A stretch of DNA of 64,000 nucleotides from Cryptomeria japonica (taxonomy: Eukaryota > Streptophyta > Pinopsida > Cupressales > Cupressaceae), in NCBI RefSeq assembly GCF_030272615.1, contig NC_081412.1:694966083-695030082 (forward strand). Direction: 5' to 3'. The translations under genes were made by a program, and so were the position numbers. Below, in pieces: positions 10,975-21,329 of the stretch (positions are counted from its first letter, which is position 1; each line of letters opens with the position of its first letter). The notes beneath the pieces were generated by a model, which was given only the letters and a program-made list of their open reading frames with translations, ran no database searches and was not told the origin of the DNA.

Positions 10975-13900
10975 TTATTTAAAGACATGATAGACTAAAT
11001 GAGGTATTTGAATATGACATGTTAAATGCTCAACTATAAGTGAGATCAAAAACATGTATAAAATGATAAAAATTGAAGAAGAAAAGTCACATGAAATATT
11101 AGAAGAGGGATGAGTGTAATTCATTAGAGCCTTATCCCTAGAGGAAAGGACTTTATGATGAATAGGAGATAAAGATTCATAAGTGGATTTAGAAATTTGA
11201 GAGGATTCATAAAGAGATTTGTTCATTGCCAAGATTTCCTTATGAGGGGAATGAGAGTTGATAGAAGTAGAAGATGATTTAGTTGAAGTGAGATCATCAT
11301 CACTACTAAATATAGCATTCACATTGAGAGATGGTCTTTTAGATGCTTTGGTACATTTGCAGGGATTATAGCCGAGTCCAAAGGCATAATTGTGAAAATT
11401 AGTCTCTAGAGGAACTTTTATCCCTTGTTCATGAGCGCCACAACCATTTCCATGATACCCATGCTTAGCAAAAATGCGAAAACCATGACCATAACGATCA
11501 GCCATTTCAGGAAGAGACGGTGGTTTTTCATAAGACAAAGAATCAAATCCTTCAGAATTAGAAGTGTGAGGAGAAGAAGTTTGAGAAGCGGCCACAAAAT
11601 TATTGCTCATAGGTTCAAGTAAGACTAATTGATCTCTAGTTTCTTCCTTCTTTTTACCTTTAAGATCTCTAGGAGGAACCCTATATTCACCTACAAAGGT
11701 GGGATTAAAATCAAGGGATCCCCAATCGTCTTCTGCGAGAACCTTCTCAGGATCAAAAGCCTTTTCATGTGTAGACTCAAGTTGAGAAGGATCTTCTTCA
11801 GGAGCTTCAAACTCATCCAAAGAATTTTGATTATTAGAGGGTGATGATTCATCCATAGGTATCTTGTTCAAAGAGTCATTACTAGAAGAGGAAGGCTTAG
11901 ATGTTTGCAAACAAGCTTGAAGATTAGTGTCACCTATCAAGGTATATGTCTTATTGTTATAAATGAATTTAACTTGTCTATGCAATGTAGAGGGGACAAC
12001 TTGCATACTGTGAATCCAAGGCCTCCCTAATAACAAGTTGTATGTTAGATTTCCCGACATAACATGGATAGGAGTAGGCAAAGTAACAGGTCCCACTGTG
12101 ACGGGTATGGTGATAATACCTAATGAAAACTTAGCAACATTATCAAAGCCTCGAATGGGATGAGAGTCAGGCTCAATAAGGGATGTATCCACATTCATCT
12201 TATGCAATAGATTGATGCTACACACATTAAGGCCAGAACCATTATCTACCAGTGTTCGTCTTATAGCAGTGTCATTTATGATAACCACAATCATCAAGGG
12301 ATCATATTGATGTTGAATTTCACTAGTAGGCAACTCATCTTGAGTAAACACAATTTGAGCTTTAGGATTCATCATAGAGTCAACCAAAGACACTATATTA
12401 CTAGATGTATTAGGTGGAGTAACATTCAAATCTTTCAAAGCATCTTGTAACATCCCATGATGAGCGGAAGAAGTTTGGATCAAATCCCAAAGGGATATCT
12501 TAGCAGGGGTAGCTTTAAGTTGTTCTATGAGATCATATTCCTTACAAAGAACTTGTGAAATACGTGGAGCTTGAGGAAGAATAGGTTGGGAAGGAGGAAG
12601 TGAAGTTGGGATAACTGGAGGAGGATTAGGTTGCCTATTGTTTCTAGTACTATAAGTATGGGCAACCGCATGATAACTCTCTCTAGTCAATTGCTTAGCA
12701 TTCTCATAAGGGCTCTTAGAAGAATAACATCCTTGCACAGTAATAATAGGTTTCTTAGGAGTGCAAAAAGAATCATTAGCATAACCACCTTGAACCACTA
12801 AGATAGGCTTATTTAAAGGTTGAGAATTTTGAGAAGGACAAGCACCTTGGACAGTGAAGAGAGGTTTGTTAGGTGTCTCATTCACATGTATCAAATTGAT
12901 TGAGGATGGTTTAGAGGAATGAACAAAAGTGTTGGAAGAATTATTGATAGTCTTCTCTTGCACTAAAATCTTATCACAGATTAGATCAATTTTAGGAGAG
13001 AGACAAGGGATAGGCATTGATGTTCTAGTAGGAAGAGTAATACTAGGAAAGGTCATATCATCCTCTATCATCAAAGGATCTACATGGGGAATAAACTCTC
13101 TAGGAGAAGGATCAACATTACTCTCTAAAGTCTCACTTTTGAGAGGGAGATCTTTGAAAGAGATGTTAACCATCTTGTTTTGAACTAGGGTTTCCTTATG
13201 AGTAGAACCAAGTTGAGGAGAGGGAGATGCTTTATTTTTAGATGGAGAATGATTGAGATTCAAGGAAGGTGAGAAACTATCAATGGAGTTTTCAATCTTG
13301 ATTTCATCCCCTATCTTTAGGGTTCTCTCATGGGATAGAGAATAATCTACACCTTCTTCTAATGGTTCATCCCAAATAGTGAAGTTGTTGAAAGGAATGT
13401 TTGAAGTATTGTCAATTTCGGGAGAGGAGATAACATTGTTTATTAATTCCTCATCCTTAGGAGGGAGAGCATCAATAGATGTGTTAAACTCATCCTCTTT
13501 CCTCAAAACATTTTCAATATGATCTTTAGGGGAGAGAGAATTAAGGAAATTGCTTATTATTTCATCTTCTTTCTCTAAGGGATGCTTATGGGTAAGACAA
13601 ACTTTAGGAGAAGGGTAAGCATTTATCATTAATTCATCATCTCTAGTGGGAATTTTGTTGGAAGAGGAAATGCCACCACTAGGAAATGTAGGGATAATGT
13701 CATCTTCTTGCACAAAAGGATCCTCATGAAGGGAGCGTTTTTTGGGAGCCACAAAGTCATCAAGGGCATCATCCAACAAAGCCTGATCATATCCATTAAA
13801 AGGTTTATCTTTTGATTCAAAAGGAGATATCTCTTCATAGAGGGGATCATTGAAAACAACCATGTTACTAGATTTAGTGGAAGACCTGATAGGAATGTAC

Positions 13901-14079
13901 CCTTGAGAGGAATCATTCGACTTGTATTTCTCATCACAACGAAATGGCATAGTAACAATGTTTATGAGTTTTTGGTAAAATGAAGGTTTGGTATATTTAG
14001 GTTTCAAAAATTCATCTAAAGCTTCATCTAACTTATAATCATCACAAATATGAACGTCTTGCAAATAAAAATCTGACAT
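10975..14079 (-). CDS. A2 retropepsin and G-patch polyprotein, intact
   Basis: One uninterrupted frame of 1034 residues beginning MSDFYLQDVH, 135 bases inside the primer site. Residues 1-400 are acidic and low in recognisable domains. Residues about 430-480 hold three repeats of a KP-x3-VQG motif. Near residue 555 comes the segment YDLIEQLKATPAKISLWDLI, which precedes protease in many plant Ty3 elements. The protease motif LVDNGSGLN is near residue 640; the usual DTG/DSG triad reads DNG. A G-patch follows near 870-920 (GYHGNGCG ... FGLGY). The C-terminus ends with a hydrophobic stretch (SIFIILYMFLISLIVEH) that could span a membrane. No capsid, zinc knuckle or pol domain is seen. The likely role is a structural or protease protein of a non-autonomous element. 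Its integrity contrasts with the decay of every Ty3 neighbour. Confidence 0.85.
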   Translation of the reverse strand: MSDFYLQDVHICDDYKLDEALDEFLKPKYTKPSFYQKLINIVTMPFRCDEKYKSNDSSQGYIPIRSSTKSSNMVVFNDPLYEEISPFESKDKPFNGYDQALLDDALDDFVAPKKRSLHEDPFVQEDDIIPTFPSGGISSSNKIPTRDDELMINAYPSPKVCLTHKHPLEKEDEIISNFLNSLSPKDHIENVLRKEDEFNTSIDALPPKDEELINNVISSPEIDNTSNIPFNNFTIWDEPLEEGVDYSLSHERTLKIGDEIKIENSIDSFSPSLNLNHSPSKNKASPSPQLGSTHKETLVQNKMVNISFKDLPLKSETLESNVDPSPREFIPHVDPLMIEDDMTFPSITLPTRTSMPIPCLSPKIDLICDKILVQEKTINNSSNTFVHSSKPSSINLIHVNETPNKPLFTVQGACPSQNSQPLNKPILVVQGGYANDSFCTPKKPIITVQGCYSSKSPYENAKQLTRESYHAVAHTYSTRNNRQPNPPPVIPTSLPPSQPILPQAPRISQVLCKEYDLIEQLKATPAKISLWDLIQTSSAHHGMLQDALKDLNVTPPNTSSNIVSLVDSMMNPKAQIVFTQDELPTSEIQHQYDPLMIVVIINDTAIRRTLVDNGSGLNVCSINLLHKMNVDTSLIEPDSHPIRGFDNVAKFSLGIITIPVTVGPVTLPTPIHVMSGNLTYNLLLGRPWIHSMQVVPSTLHRQVKFIYNNKTYTLIGDTNLQACLQTSKPSSSSNDSLNKIPMDESSPSNNQNSLDEFEAPEEDPSQLESTHEKAFDPEKVLAEDDWGSLDFNPTFVGEYRVPPRDLKGKKKEETRDQLVLLEPMSNNFVAASQTSSPHTSNSEGFDSLSYEKPPSLPEMADRYGHGFRIFAKHGYHGNGCGAHEQGIKVPLETNFHNYAFGLGYNPCKCTKASKRPSLNVNAIFSSDDDLTSTKSSSTSINSHSPHKEILAMNKSLYESSQISKSTYESLSPIHHKVLSSRDKALMNYTHPSSNISCDFSSSIFIILYMFLISLIVEHLTCHIQIPHLVYHVFK

Positions 14080-14214
14080 TTTGAAATTGCATAAAATTTA
14101 AACACAGAATGCAAAGAAACACACTTTTTTTTTTCTTTTTAATGAAAATGAAATGAAAACACACTAAATCTAGATCTAGATCTAACAAATGCAATGCAAG
14201 AGGAAACAATGATA

Positions 14215-14234
14215 GATTTACGTCAGGTTCACCA
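14215..14234 (-). other. A2 primer binding site, tRNA-Trp type
   Basis: Plus-strand GATTTACGTCAGGTTCACCA differs from the A1 site (a full match to my recollection of tRNA-Trp) at two positions. It lies three bases from the 5' LTR. Confidence 0.8.
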
Positions 14235-14687
14235 AAATGTGTGGGGGAAAAAGTGACACTAAGAAAACATGCCCTAATCCTACCTTTTGACACACATTAC
14301 GGAATACGAAAGAGCCTAGAGGTATCACACAATTGGCTACTTCTTCTTGTGAAAGAGAGAGCCATGGGCTACCTATTAGGATTTCTATTCCTTTGTTGTA
14401 ATTGAAAGATAAAATGATGCAAGTTCAATTCCTAACCCCAAAATGCAAGTATGAACTTATGACAAGATTGCAGAATTAAACGTAAACAATGGAAAGCGGA
14501 AAGCTGTAAACACAAGGACAAGACAAGAATGTAAATGCATACCCGGTGTTAAAATCTGAGTGAAAATGTTCGGGACGGGGGCGCAGGCGCCACTGTCCTG
14601 ATTCTGCCCCTAAAACTGCTCCGAAAACTGTTGTTTTTGCACTCTGGAAAAGCTGTCAAAAATGCTGAAAATGCTATCTGCCAGGAG

Positions 14688-14779
14688 GACCAGGGCGCCC
14701 AGCGCCCCTGTCCCAGGGACCAGGGTGCCCAGCACCCCTGTCCTGGCAGGACCAGGGCACCCCACGCCCCTGTCCTGGT
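14688..14779. repeat. GC-rich triple tandem repeat in A2 5' LTR
   Basis: Same three-unit array as in the other two A LTRs, so the triplet predates the insertion of A1 and A2. Confidence 0.8.
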
Positions 14780-15386
14780 CTTTTGCTCTGAAATTTGGTG
14801 CGGAGTGCTGTCTCGACCTGCTATTCCCGGATCTGCAACCTGCAGCGTCGTCCGAGTCTTGAAACCTGCACTTATATCTGAAAAGATGTTTGGGTGTCTA
14901 TATAGGGTTTTGCCTTAGTCAAACCCCCACTTCGGTGATTTCCACCTCCACGAATAGCCAAGTTGTATTGTAAAATGTATTGTGTGTGCAGACCTAGTGT
15001 GTGTGCAAGGTCCTAAGATGCAAGTAAGCAAACTAGAGCAACCTAGAAAGTAAACCCTAATTGCTCATAAATGATAATGTAAATGCTCTAAATCAAGATG
15101 CAATTGATCTAAAGCATGAATAAAGGATATGTTGAAGCTTATGAAAAGACATGAAAACAACATGAAATCATACCCAACCCTCAAGGGAGGAGTACAAGCC
15201 AATGTTCAGTCGGTAATCTCCTATTGTTCTTCAATGTCTTCCAAGCCCTAAATGGATGAATGAAATTGATAAATGCTTGATAAAAGGATGTTGAATGTTG
15301 TTGAAGTCTTCAAAGATCTGCTCTTTTGCTGCATAGAAGGTCCTTGAAAGCCAAAATTCAGATCCTTTCAAATGAAGAAAGAGAGC

Positions 15387-15395
15387 TCTTATATA
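15387..15395 (-). promoter_or_regulatory. TATA box of A2 5' LTR
   Basis: Minus-strand TATATAAGA followed by GCTC. This LTR would drive the intact A2 frame about 1.3 kb downstream. Confidence 0.6.
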
Positions 15396-15914
15396 TGAAA
15401 CCCTAGGTCTTAATTTCAACTTTTGGCCGACCTAGAGATTGAATCTCCCGCCAATTTCTTGGGGTTAAGCTTTATTTTATGATTGGATCGTGCTCCTAAA
15501 ATTTCGAGAAAAATGTCCGGGACCATGTGCATGCCGGGCGCCATGGTCCCGACAACTTTTCACCAAATTTTCAGGGCCGTCAGATATGATGATTTTAGAG
15601 AAAATCCCGAAGTTACAGGTGATTTCAAGATGTTTTGACCCCCAAAACCAAGCCCCCAAGTTCAAAATAGGACCTAATTAGGGTTTTTGATTAAATGATG
15701 TATAGGAGGAATAAAATGAAAAGGGCACACTTTAATGAAAGGGCCCAACTTTATGATGTGGGAGATGATAAAATAGAACCTTAGACCTAATTAATTTGAT
15801 TAATTAAGTACTAAAGGGGAAATGCAATGCAAAATGCAAAATGACCAAGGTGGGTGCTAAACTAGGTGTGAAATTGTACCACCCTAGCAAGTGCGTACAA
15901 TTTACGATGCTACA

Positions 15915-15919
15915 CTAAC
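15915..15919. other. Target site duplication of A2, right
   Basis: CTAAC directly after the CA end of the A2 5' LTR, matching 7666-7670. Confidence 0.95.
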
Positions 15920-18900
15920 TATCCAGGTAAATGTTAAAGGCCATGCAGTTCAGGTCCCATCCGATCCCCGGTGTAGTTTCGTGAAGGTCAAAGTGCTCAC
16001 TGAATAACACCAGTGAAATGGCGAAACAAAATAAGGCTCAGTGAAAAGGGGAGAAGTACTAAGCTAATGTAAAGACTGATCAACTCTCATTTGATCGGAC
16101 GGCCCGTGTTATTTCATGAAGTAAAGTTGCCAAGAAATTAATTCCTATGAAATAGCGAAAAGAGAAAATGCTTGGGCGTTGTGACCCGTTGGAGTGAAAA
16201 CTTTGAATTCTTTCATGAATTCAATTCTGAAAGGATGGCCAAGCATGTGGAATCAATGTCGGAGTTAAGAGCCCAACCGCTAGATATGATCTCGTATCAA
16301 TTGAATTGAGATATCATTATGAAGAGCACTTGTAAGGAAGCAGTTGTAGAGAAGACTTCTTCAATTGTAGAGTTAATTACTTCGAGTACAAGCAAGTTTC
16401 TCTATACTCTTGTTCAGCCATTTTTTTTTAATTGTGTATGTTTTACTGAGATTTTAATTTGTCAAAGAACAATTGAAAGAAATTGTTGAATCACTTGCTT
16501 AATTTTCTAAAAGAGATGGCACCTAAAAGGGAGTTCTCAAGAAAAGTCAATTATCACGAGAGGGAAATTTGTGATGATTTCCTTGAACAATTGACGTTGT
16601 CCACTAATGTGGCTTCCAAAATGAAAGAATTGGTGCCAAGAGCTTCTCGCCTGAAAATAGGAGAGGGTTTATATGATAAAGGGAATTGGTTAAGAGACCC
16701 TCAAGTAGGGATGTCTGGGTTAGGATTATTCAAGGTTGGGTTTAGTATGAGAAATTCTCCAGCCCCTTAGAATAGTATATGGGAATTGGATGTTGGAAAG
16801 TTGGTGGTTCCAGGGGTTTTCTTTGATGTAGATCTTCTGACTCAGATTGCACATAGCTATGACCAAACTTCAAGAAGTGTAAAGGATATCAGTGGGAAGA
16901 CCCTCATTGAAATTAATAATGAGGAATTCAGGAATCCCTTTGGGTTAAGTGAATACACTAATTTTTGAGAGCCTATTGATTTTAAATCACTAGCTCAGGT
17001 GTATAATGTGCAAAGAAATCACTTAAGAAATGGGCCTCTCAAAGAATTCTTTTTGAAGATAGGTGGGTTGACTGTTGTGGGACCTAATACTGAAGAGCCC
17101 TTCTCTCTAAATTTTTTTACCCTTAGGGCTAAAGGATTATACCAATCACTCTGCCAAATCCTAGGGGAAGATGCTGAAGCGAGTATGCCCACTCATTACA
17201 TGTTGATGGTTGCTCAGATTTTGAATTCTTCTATGGCAAAACTTTTCATTATGCTTCTTTCATAACTGATGCTATCCATAATGGATTAATAGGGATCAAG
17301 AATGGGAAAGTAGATAGGCCCTTCGAGTGGTACTCCCTTCTTATGTATTTCTTTTTATTCAAGGGTGGTGACTATTTTGCAAGTGGGATGGACCTTGTAA
17401 AAGAAAAGGATGGGGAAATGATGCCTGTGCAATTATGGAGCACTGTTCTATCATGGGATAGAGAAGATGCAAGCTTCCTAAGGTTTGATAAATATTTTTC
17501 ATCAAAAATCAGGACCCTTATCTATTTGGAAAACCCAAGAGTCCCTAAGGTGCTTTTGGAAATCATTAGGGCACAAGAGTTTGCAGAGGACACAAAAATT
17601 GTCCACAATTGGGGTGATATTTACCTATACCCTGTTTCCACAGTTTTCAGAATATATGGTTTCACTGGTACCCCAATTTTGTTACCTTATCAGGTCCCTC
17701 TTAAAGTGGGAATTGCAGAGATACTCAGGTAGATTGGTGTTGTGCAAGAGGCAGAATTGACAGGTAGAGGCAAAGGGACAATTTTCCCTACAATTACCAT
17801 GGCACACCAATTTGTAATAACCAAAGGAGGTTGGAAATATTTTGGAGATTTCCTCCAGCCATATCATTTAGCAACTACAGTTTCTCAGTATGCTGACCCC
17901 AAATATTTGTTCAATAGTATGTTTAGGAAGAGGGTTGTATGCAAGGCTAAACCCCATCAATTTCAGTTCCCTGAGGACCTCATCAGGAATGAATTTGATT
18001 TGGATGAACAAGAGCTGAGAAAGGAAAAGTGGGTAGCCTATAAGAAGGTTTTAGACTTTGTGCACCAACTTGACATAAGCTATGACCCTTTGTCTAGCTT
18101 TTACCCCTTTGTAGAGAAGATGAAGTTTTTGATTCTTAGTTTTGAGGAGGTGATGTAAACACTAAAAGAAAAGAGGGAGGTTGTAATCAAGAATAACCCT
18201 GAGAAAGAAACATTGATTTTGAATAGGTCTGCATCTATTAGGCTGATCCCTCCGGGTAATTATATGTTACATAAGAGGTTTAACAATAGTGTACTTATGC
18301 CTGCTTCAGGGGAGCCCTTTGCCTCTAAAGGTAAAAGGAAGATACACGATGTCATTGACATCCATAGTAGCCCAAAGAAATAAAGAGTGGGAAAAGAGGT
18401 ACAACATAAAGAACCTATGTACTCCCCATCTCAATCACCTATCCATATAGGAGATGAATAGGCAACAACTGAGCAATTATTGTAGTTAGGCAGTTTAGGG
18501 GAAATTATCTATACCTATGATGAAGTAGAGGAAGGAATGCCAGAAGAGCCCTTAGCTACTGAAATGAATATCACCACTAGTGAATGCAAAGGCTGAGAAT
18601 GGGACCCTGAGATCAAGCGAGCTAGTGAAGATTTCTTGGCTGATGACAAGTTCATCACATCAGAAAAATTCATGCAATTTGTGTGGAAGCAGAGCATTGA
18701 TAGATACAATGCAAGGTATGAGAAAAGGAAGGGTGAGTAGCCTCATAAAGACCCAACTACAATTGAGGAAGAAATAAAGCAAGAAATGGTTGAAGAATTT
18801 AAGACCATCACTCCTCAGCAAGGAAGAGACATGGTGGAAAAGGCTGGGGTACTTATTCTCCCCGAATGGGATATAGAAGATGCTCTAGTCCTGGAAGTAG

Positions 18901-21099
18901 TAAGAAAGGAGACTAAACCTATGGAGGGAGTCACTTTCAATAAAGAAAATGTTGCATTAGTTATGTGGTCTCTGAAAAGAGATGAAAATAAGAAGAAAAA
19001 GGACACCTCAATGCCAAGTTAACTTGGGGTGATGATGGTGAAGAGGGTGCAAACTACTGGGGTAGTGGAAGATACTAGCACTATACACGAAACTACTAAA
19101 TTTAGTGTTGCAGTAGTAGAAAGGGAAGCTAAGGAAAAGGAAGATCTCTAGGTTAAATTGGAGACAATTTTAAAAGCTTACACTAATGCTCAAGAAGAGG
19201 TAAGGAACAGAGATAGCATCACTGCTAAATTGCAGAAGCAACTACCAGGACAGTATAATCATGGTGAGTCCTCAACACTGATGATCTCCTCTTCTCCTAC
19301 CAGACCTCCACCCACCAGCCCTATCATTGAATTCCCACCATCTCCAGCACCTTCTAGCTCTCAAATGATAGAGATTACTCCTCAAGAGTTAGAGAATCTA
19401 AAATAGGCCCAAGCCATGTATGCAAAGAAATATGAGAATAGAGTGAAGGCCAATGTCACTAGTTTTGTAGATACCGTGAATGCCTCATTACTATACAATA
19501 ATGTAGGTAAAATTTTGGATATATGGAATGAGCTCAGACGAGACAAAGCCATATTGACACCAATTTTTGACAAATGGAGGCCTAGGGAGCAGGATTTTGA
19601 GTTTATGTGTGTATATTGTGATGAAGCAAGGGCCAATCCTATCATTAGATCCACTTTTGACATCACTAAAGATTTAGTACAATTAGCAGCAGGGGTGGAT
19701 AATGTTGATAGGAAAGTTAATTTGTGCAAAAAGGAATATGCTGATCAAGTTTTTGAGTTGCTCCCAGGAGTTTTTGCTAGCCCAGATCAACTGAAGGACA
19801 AACAAATGTGGCTTAAGGAGATAGAAGCCAAACTATCACCAAGAATTAAGGGAATTATTGGCCTAGATGATGCTTCTTTCTTTTTTGTAACAATAAAGGA
19901 GATAGAGAAAATTAAGGCACATTATAGTTTTCTCAATTCAGAAGTCAACAAAATGAGAAACTCTTGGAAAAGGTTGACCAAGGCTAAGGCTAAAGTGATT
20001 AATTTCTCATGGTCGATAGATGATGTGTATGATGAGTGGACAACAAAATATGCCACCCATGATCCGGAACAGTTGGAGAGAGCCCCTGAAAAGGTAGAAG
20101 AGGTTACAACCTAACAGCCTGTTGAAGAAGTTGTAGAGGCCGAAAAGAACTTGTAACTATTTTTGTGAAAGGCTTGTAATTTCTTTGTTTTGAAAGAAAT
20201 GATTGTAACAAACTCTCCTCAAAAATTCCAAAGCTTTGTGCATTCATGTTGTTATAAATGGATACCAAAACTAGAGGGAAGGGGATTGCAAAAGAATTGT
20301 AAGGAAACGCTGCAGAAATTTATCTGAGCTTTTCTGAGTCTAATGGGGAATATTCAAAAACTTCTTATAATACTTTTCTGAATATAATATCAATATACAG
20401 ACCATCAGTTTTGAGTAAAGATTTGTGTCGTCTTCAAGTGTGCTTACAATTTGTTTACTATTTTAATTCTGAATAATCTAGGGTTATTTTGTTTGAATGG
20501 GGTAGCAAGGCTATTTTCAGTAGATGTGCTCGCTAGCTTTTCTCTTTAGCAGGGAAATTAAAGATGTGGGGACCACTCATACCATTAAATTCTTTGGAAG
20601 AAACTTTGAATCTTGATGATCATAGTTTAATTTGCAATGCAGAAATTCTTATAAGTGTTAGGCATGTATAAGGAATAATAGAAACCAAGCCAATGGGATG
20701 CGTAAAGATATTTTGTTTGAGGAGTATTATTTGAGTTTTAGATGACTCTGTGACCTTGGATAAGGCACTGGCATTGATTGAAGTTGTTTATTGCATGTTT
20801 TGTTGATCGAAATATTGAATTTGAGTATAATTTTCATTCCTTTGTTTAAGTTAGTTTCAAGGTGAATAGATCCACTGGTTTTCTGGACTGGTTTGTTGTG
20901 GATTTATCTTTTGAAAGTGTGAATTCGGTTCACAAAGGTATACCTGCCTGGACTCTGAATATGTCCAAAGTGTAGAAGGTTAAATCAAACCTTGTCATAT
21001 GTTGTCCTAAGAGTTTCCTTCCTCTTAACCTCGCTGTTGCATAGAGTTTGATCATCTTCTTATAAGGATGTTGAAATGAGTCAGATTTTGAAGACAACA
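15920..21099 (+). repeat. B 5' LTR, second part
   Basis: This part is colinear with 51198-56175 in the 3' LTR. It contains two further hairpin modules (15958-16025 and 16073-16163), the LTR reading frame (16516-20156) and about 940 bases after it. It ends GAAGACAACA at 21099, four bases before the primer site. The stretch 20157-21099 has no frame; it holds AACAAA at 20208, where the 3' LTR has a possible AATAAA poly(A) signal. Confidence 0.88.
16516..20156 (+). pseudogene. Long reading frame inside the B 5' LTR, unknown protein
   Basis: From the ATG at 16516 (MAPKREFSRK) the frame runs about 1,210 codons to TAA at 20154, broken by nonsense codons and one frameshift near 17206. Three sections can be seen: an N-terminal globular part with no family I recognise (with NNEEFR, HNWGDIYLY, FVITKGGWK); a middle with a basic nuclear-localisation-like run where the 3' copy reads SSPKKQRVGKE; and a charged, partly coiled-coil C-terminus. 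Stops at 18459, 18483, 19146 and 19404 are shared with the 3' LTR copy; others, for example 16771, 17730 and 18380, are private. It is not a gag of known type: no capsid motif, zinc knuckle or protease. The candidate TATA box at 7011 is upstream. It might be an accessory protein or a captured gene. Confidence 0.75.
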
Positions 21100-21103
21100 A
21101 AAG

Positions 21104-21121
21104 TGGCGACTCTACTGGGGA
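21104..21121 (+). other. B primer binding site, tRNA-Arg type
   Basis: TGGCGACTCTACTGGGGA differs by one base from the complement of the 3' end of plant tRNA-Arg (ACG) as I recall it. It lies four bases after the 5' LTR end. This primer is characteristic of Ogre and related Tat elements, and it proves that the 6.6-kb sequence to its left is an LTR. Confidence 0.88.
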
Positions 21122-21329
21122 GAGTCACAATAAGGATATAAATGTAGATTTGTGTTGAGGCTTATAAAGAAAATTGTTGTGTGTTTGTGGATTAGACTGC
21201 TTGTTTTCATAATTCCCATAGTTTTGTGGGTGGCGACTCTGTTACTTTTTGAACCACTCCTTGTGAGATACAAATATTTCTAAAAAGAAGAAAAGCGAGA
21301 TGTAAGGAGAAAAAAACACAAGATCATTC
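21122..21329 (+). other. B leader with a second primer-site-like motif
   Basis: Short untranslated leader before gag. At 21231-21243 it repeats the first ten bases of the primer site (TGGCGACTCT then GTT), about 127 bases downstream of the real one. Confidence 0.6.

Larger units (their letters stand above)
7671..15914 (-). mobile_element. Element A2, complete non-autonomous Ty3-type retrotransposon
   Basis: The element reads on the minus strand: 5' LTR 14238-15914, tRNA-Trp primer site 14215-14234, an intact 1034-codon frame 10975-14079, tail, polypurine tract at 9349, and 3' LTR 7671-9348. It is flanked by CTAAC duplications. The interior is only about 4.9 kb and has no RT, RNase H or integrase, so it needs enzymes in trans. 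Over the first 135 or so aligned bases of the two LTRs I count three differences, so it is younger than B, as the nesting requires. Confidence 0.93.
14238..15914 (-). repeat. A2 5' LTR (1,677 bp)
   Basis: TGTGTGGGGG to GATGCTACA, next to CTAAC at 15915. It contains the GC-rich triplet at 14688-14779 and the TATA box at 15387. Frames at 14631-14918 and 15231-15681 are LTR noise. Confidence 0.95.

Noticed and set aside
19382-19729. Antisense ORF in the LTR frame (also 35055-35489, 62429-62758)
   Set aside because: Shadow of the sense coding frame on the opposite strand.
6295-21099. B 5' LTR read as a separate gag-only retrotransposon copy
   Set aside because: Its right end is directly followed by a tRNA-Arg primer site and a gag that belongs to the same plus-strand element, and the second copy follows pol. 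LTR identity explains all of this.
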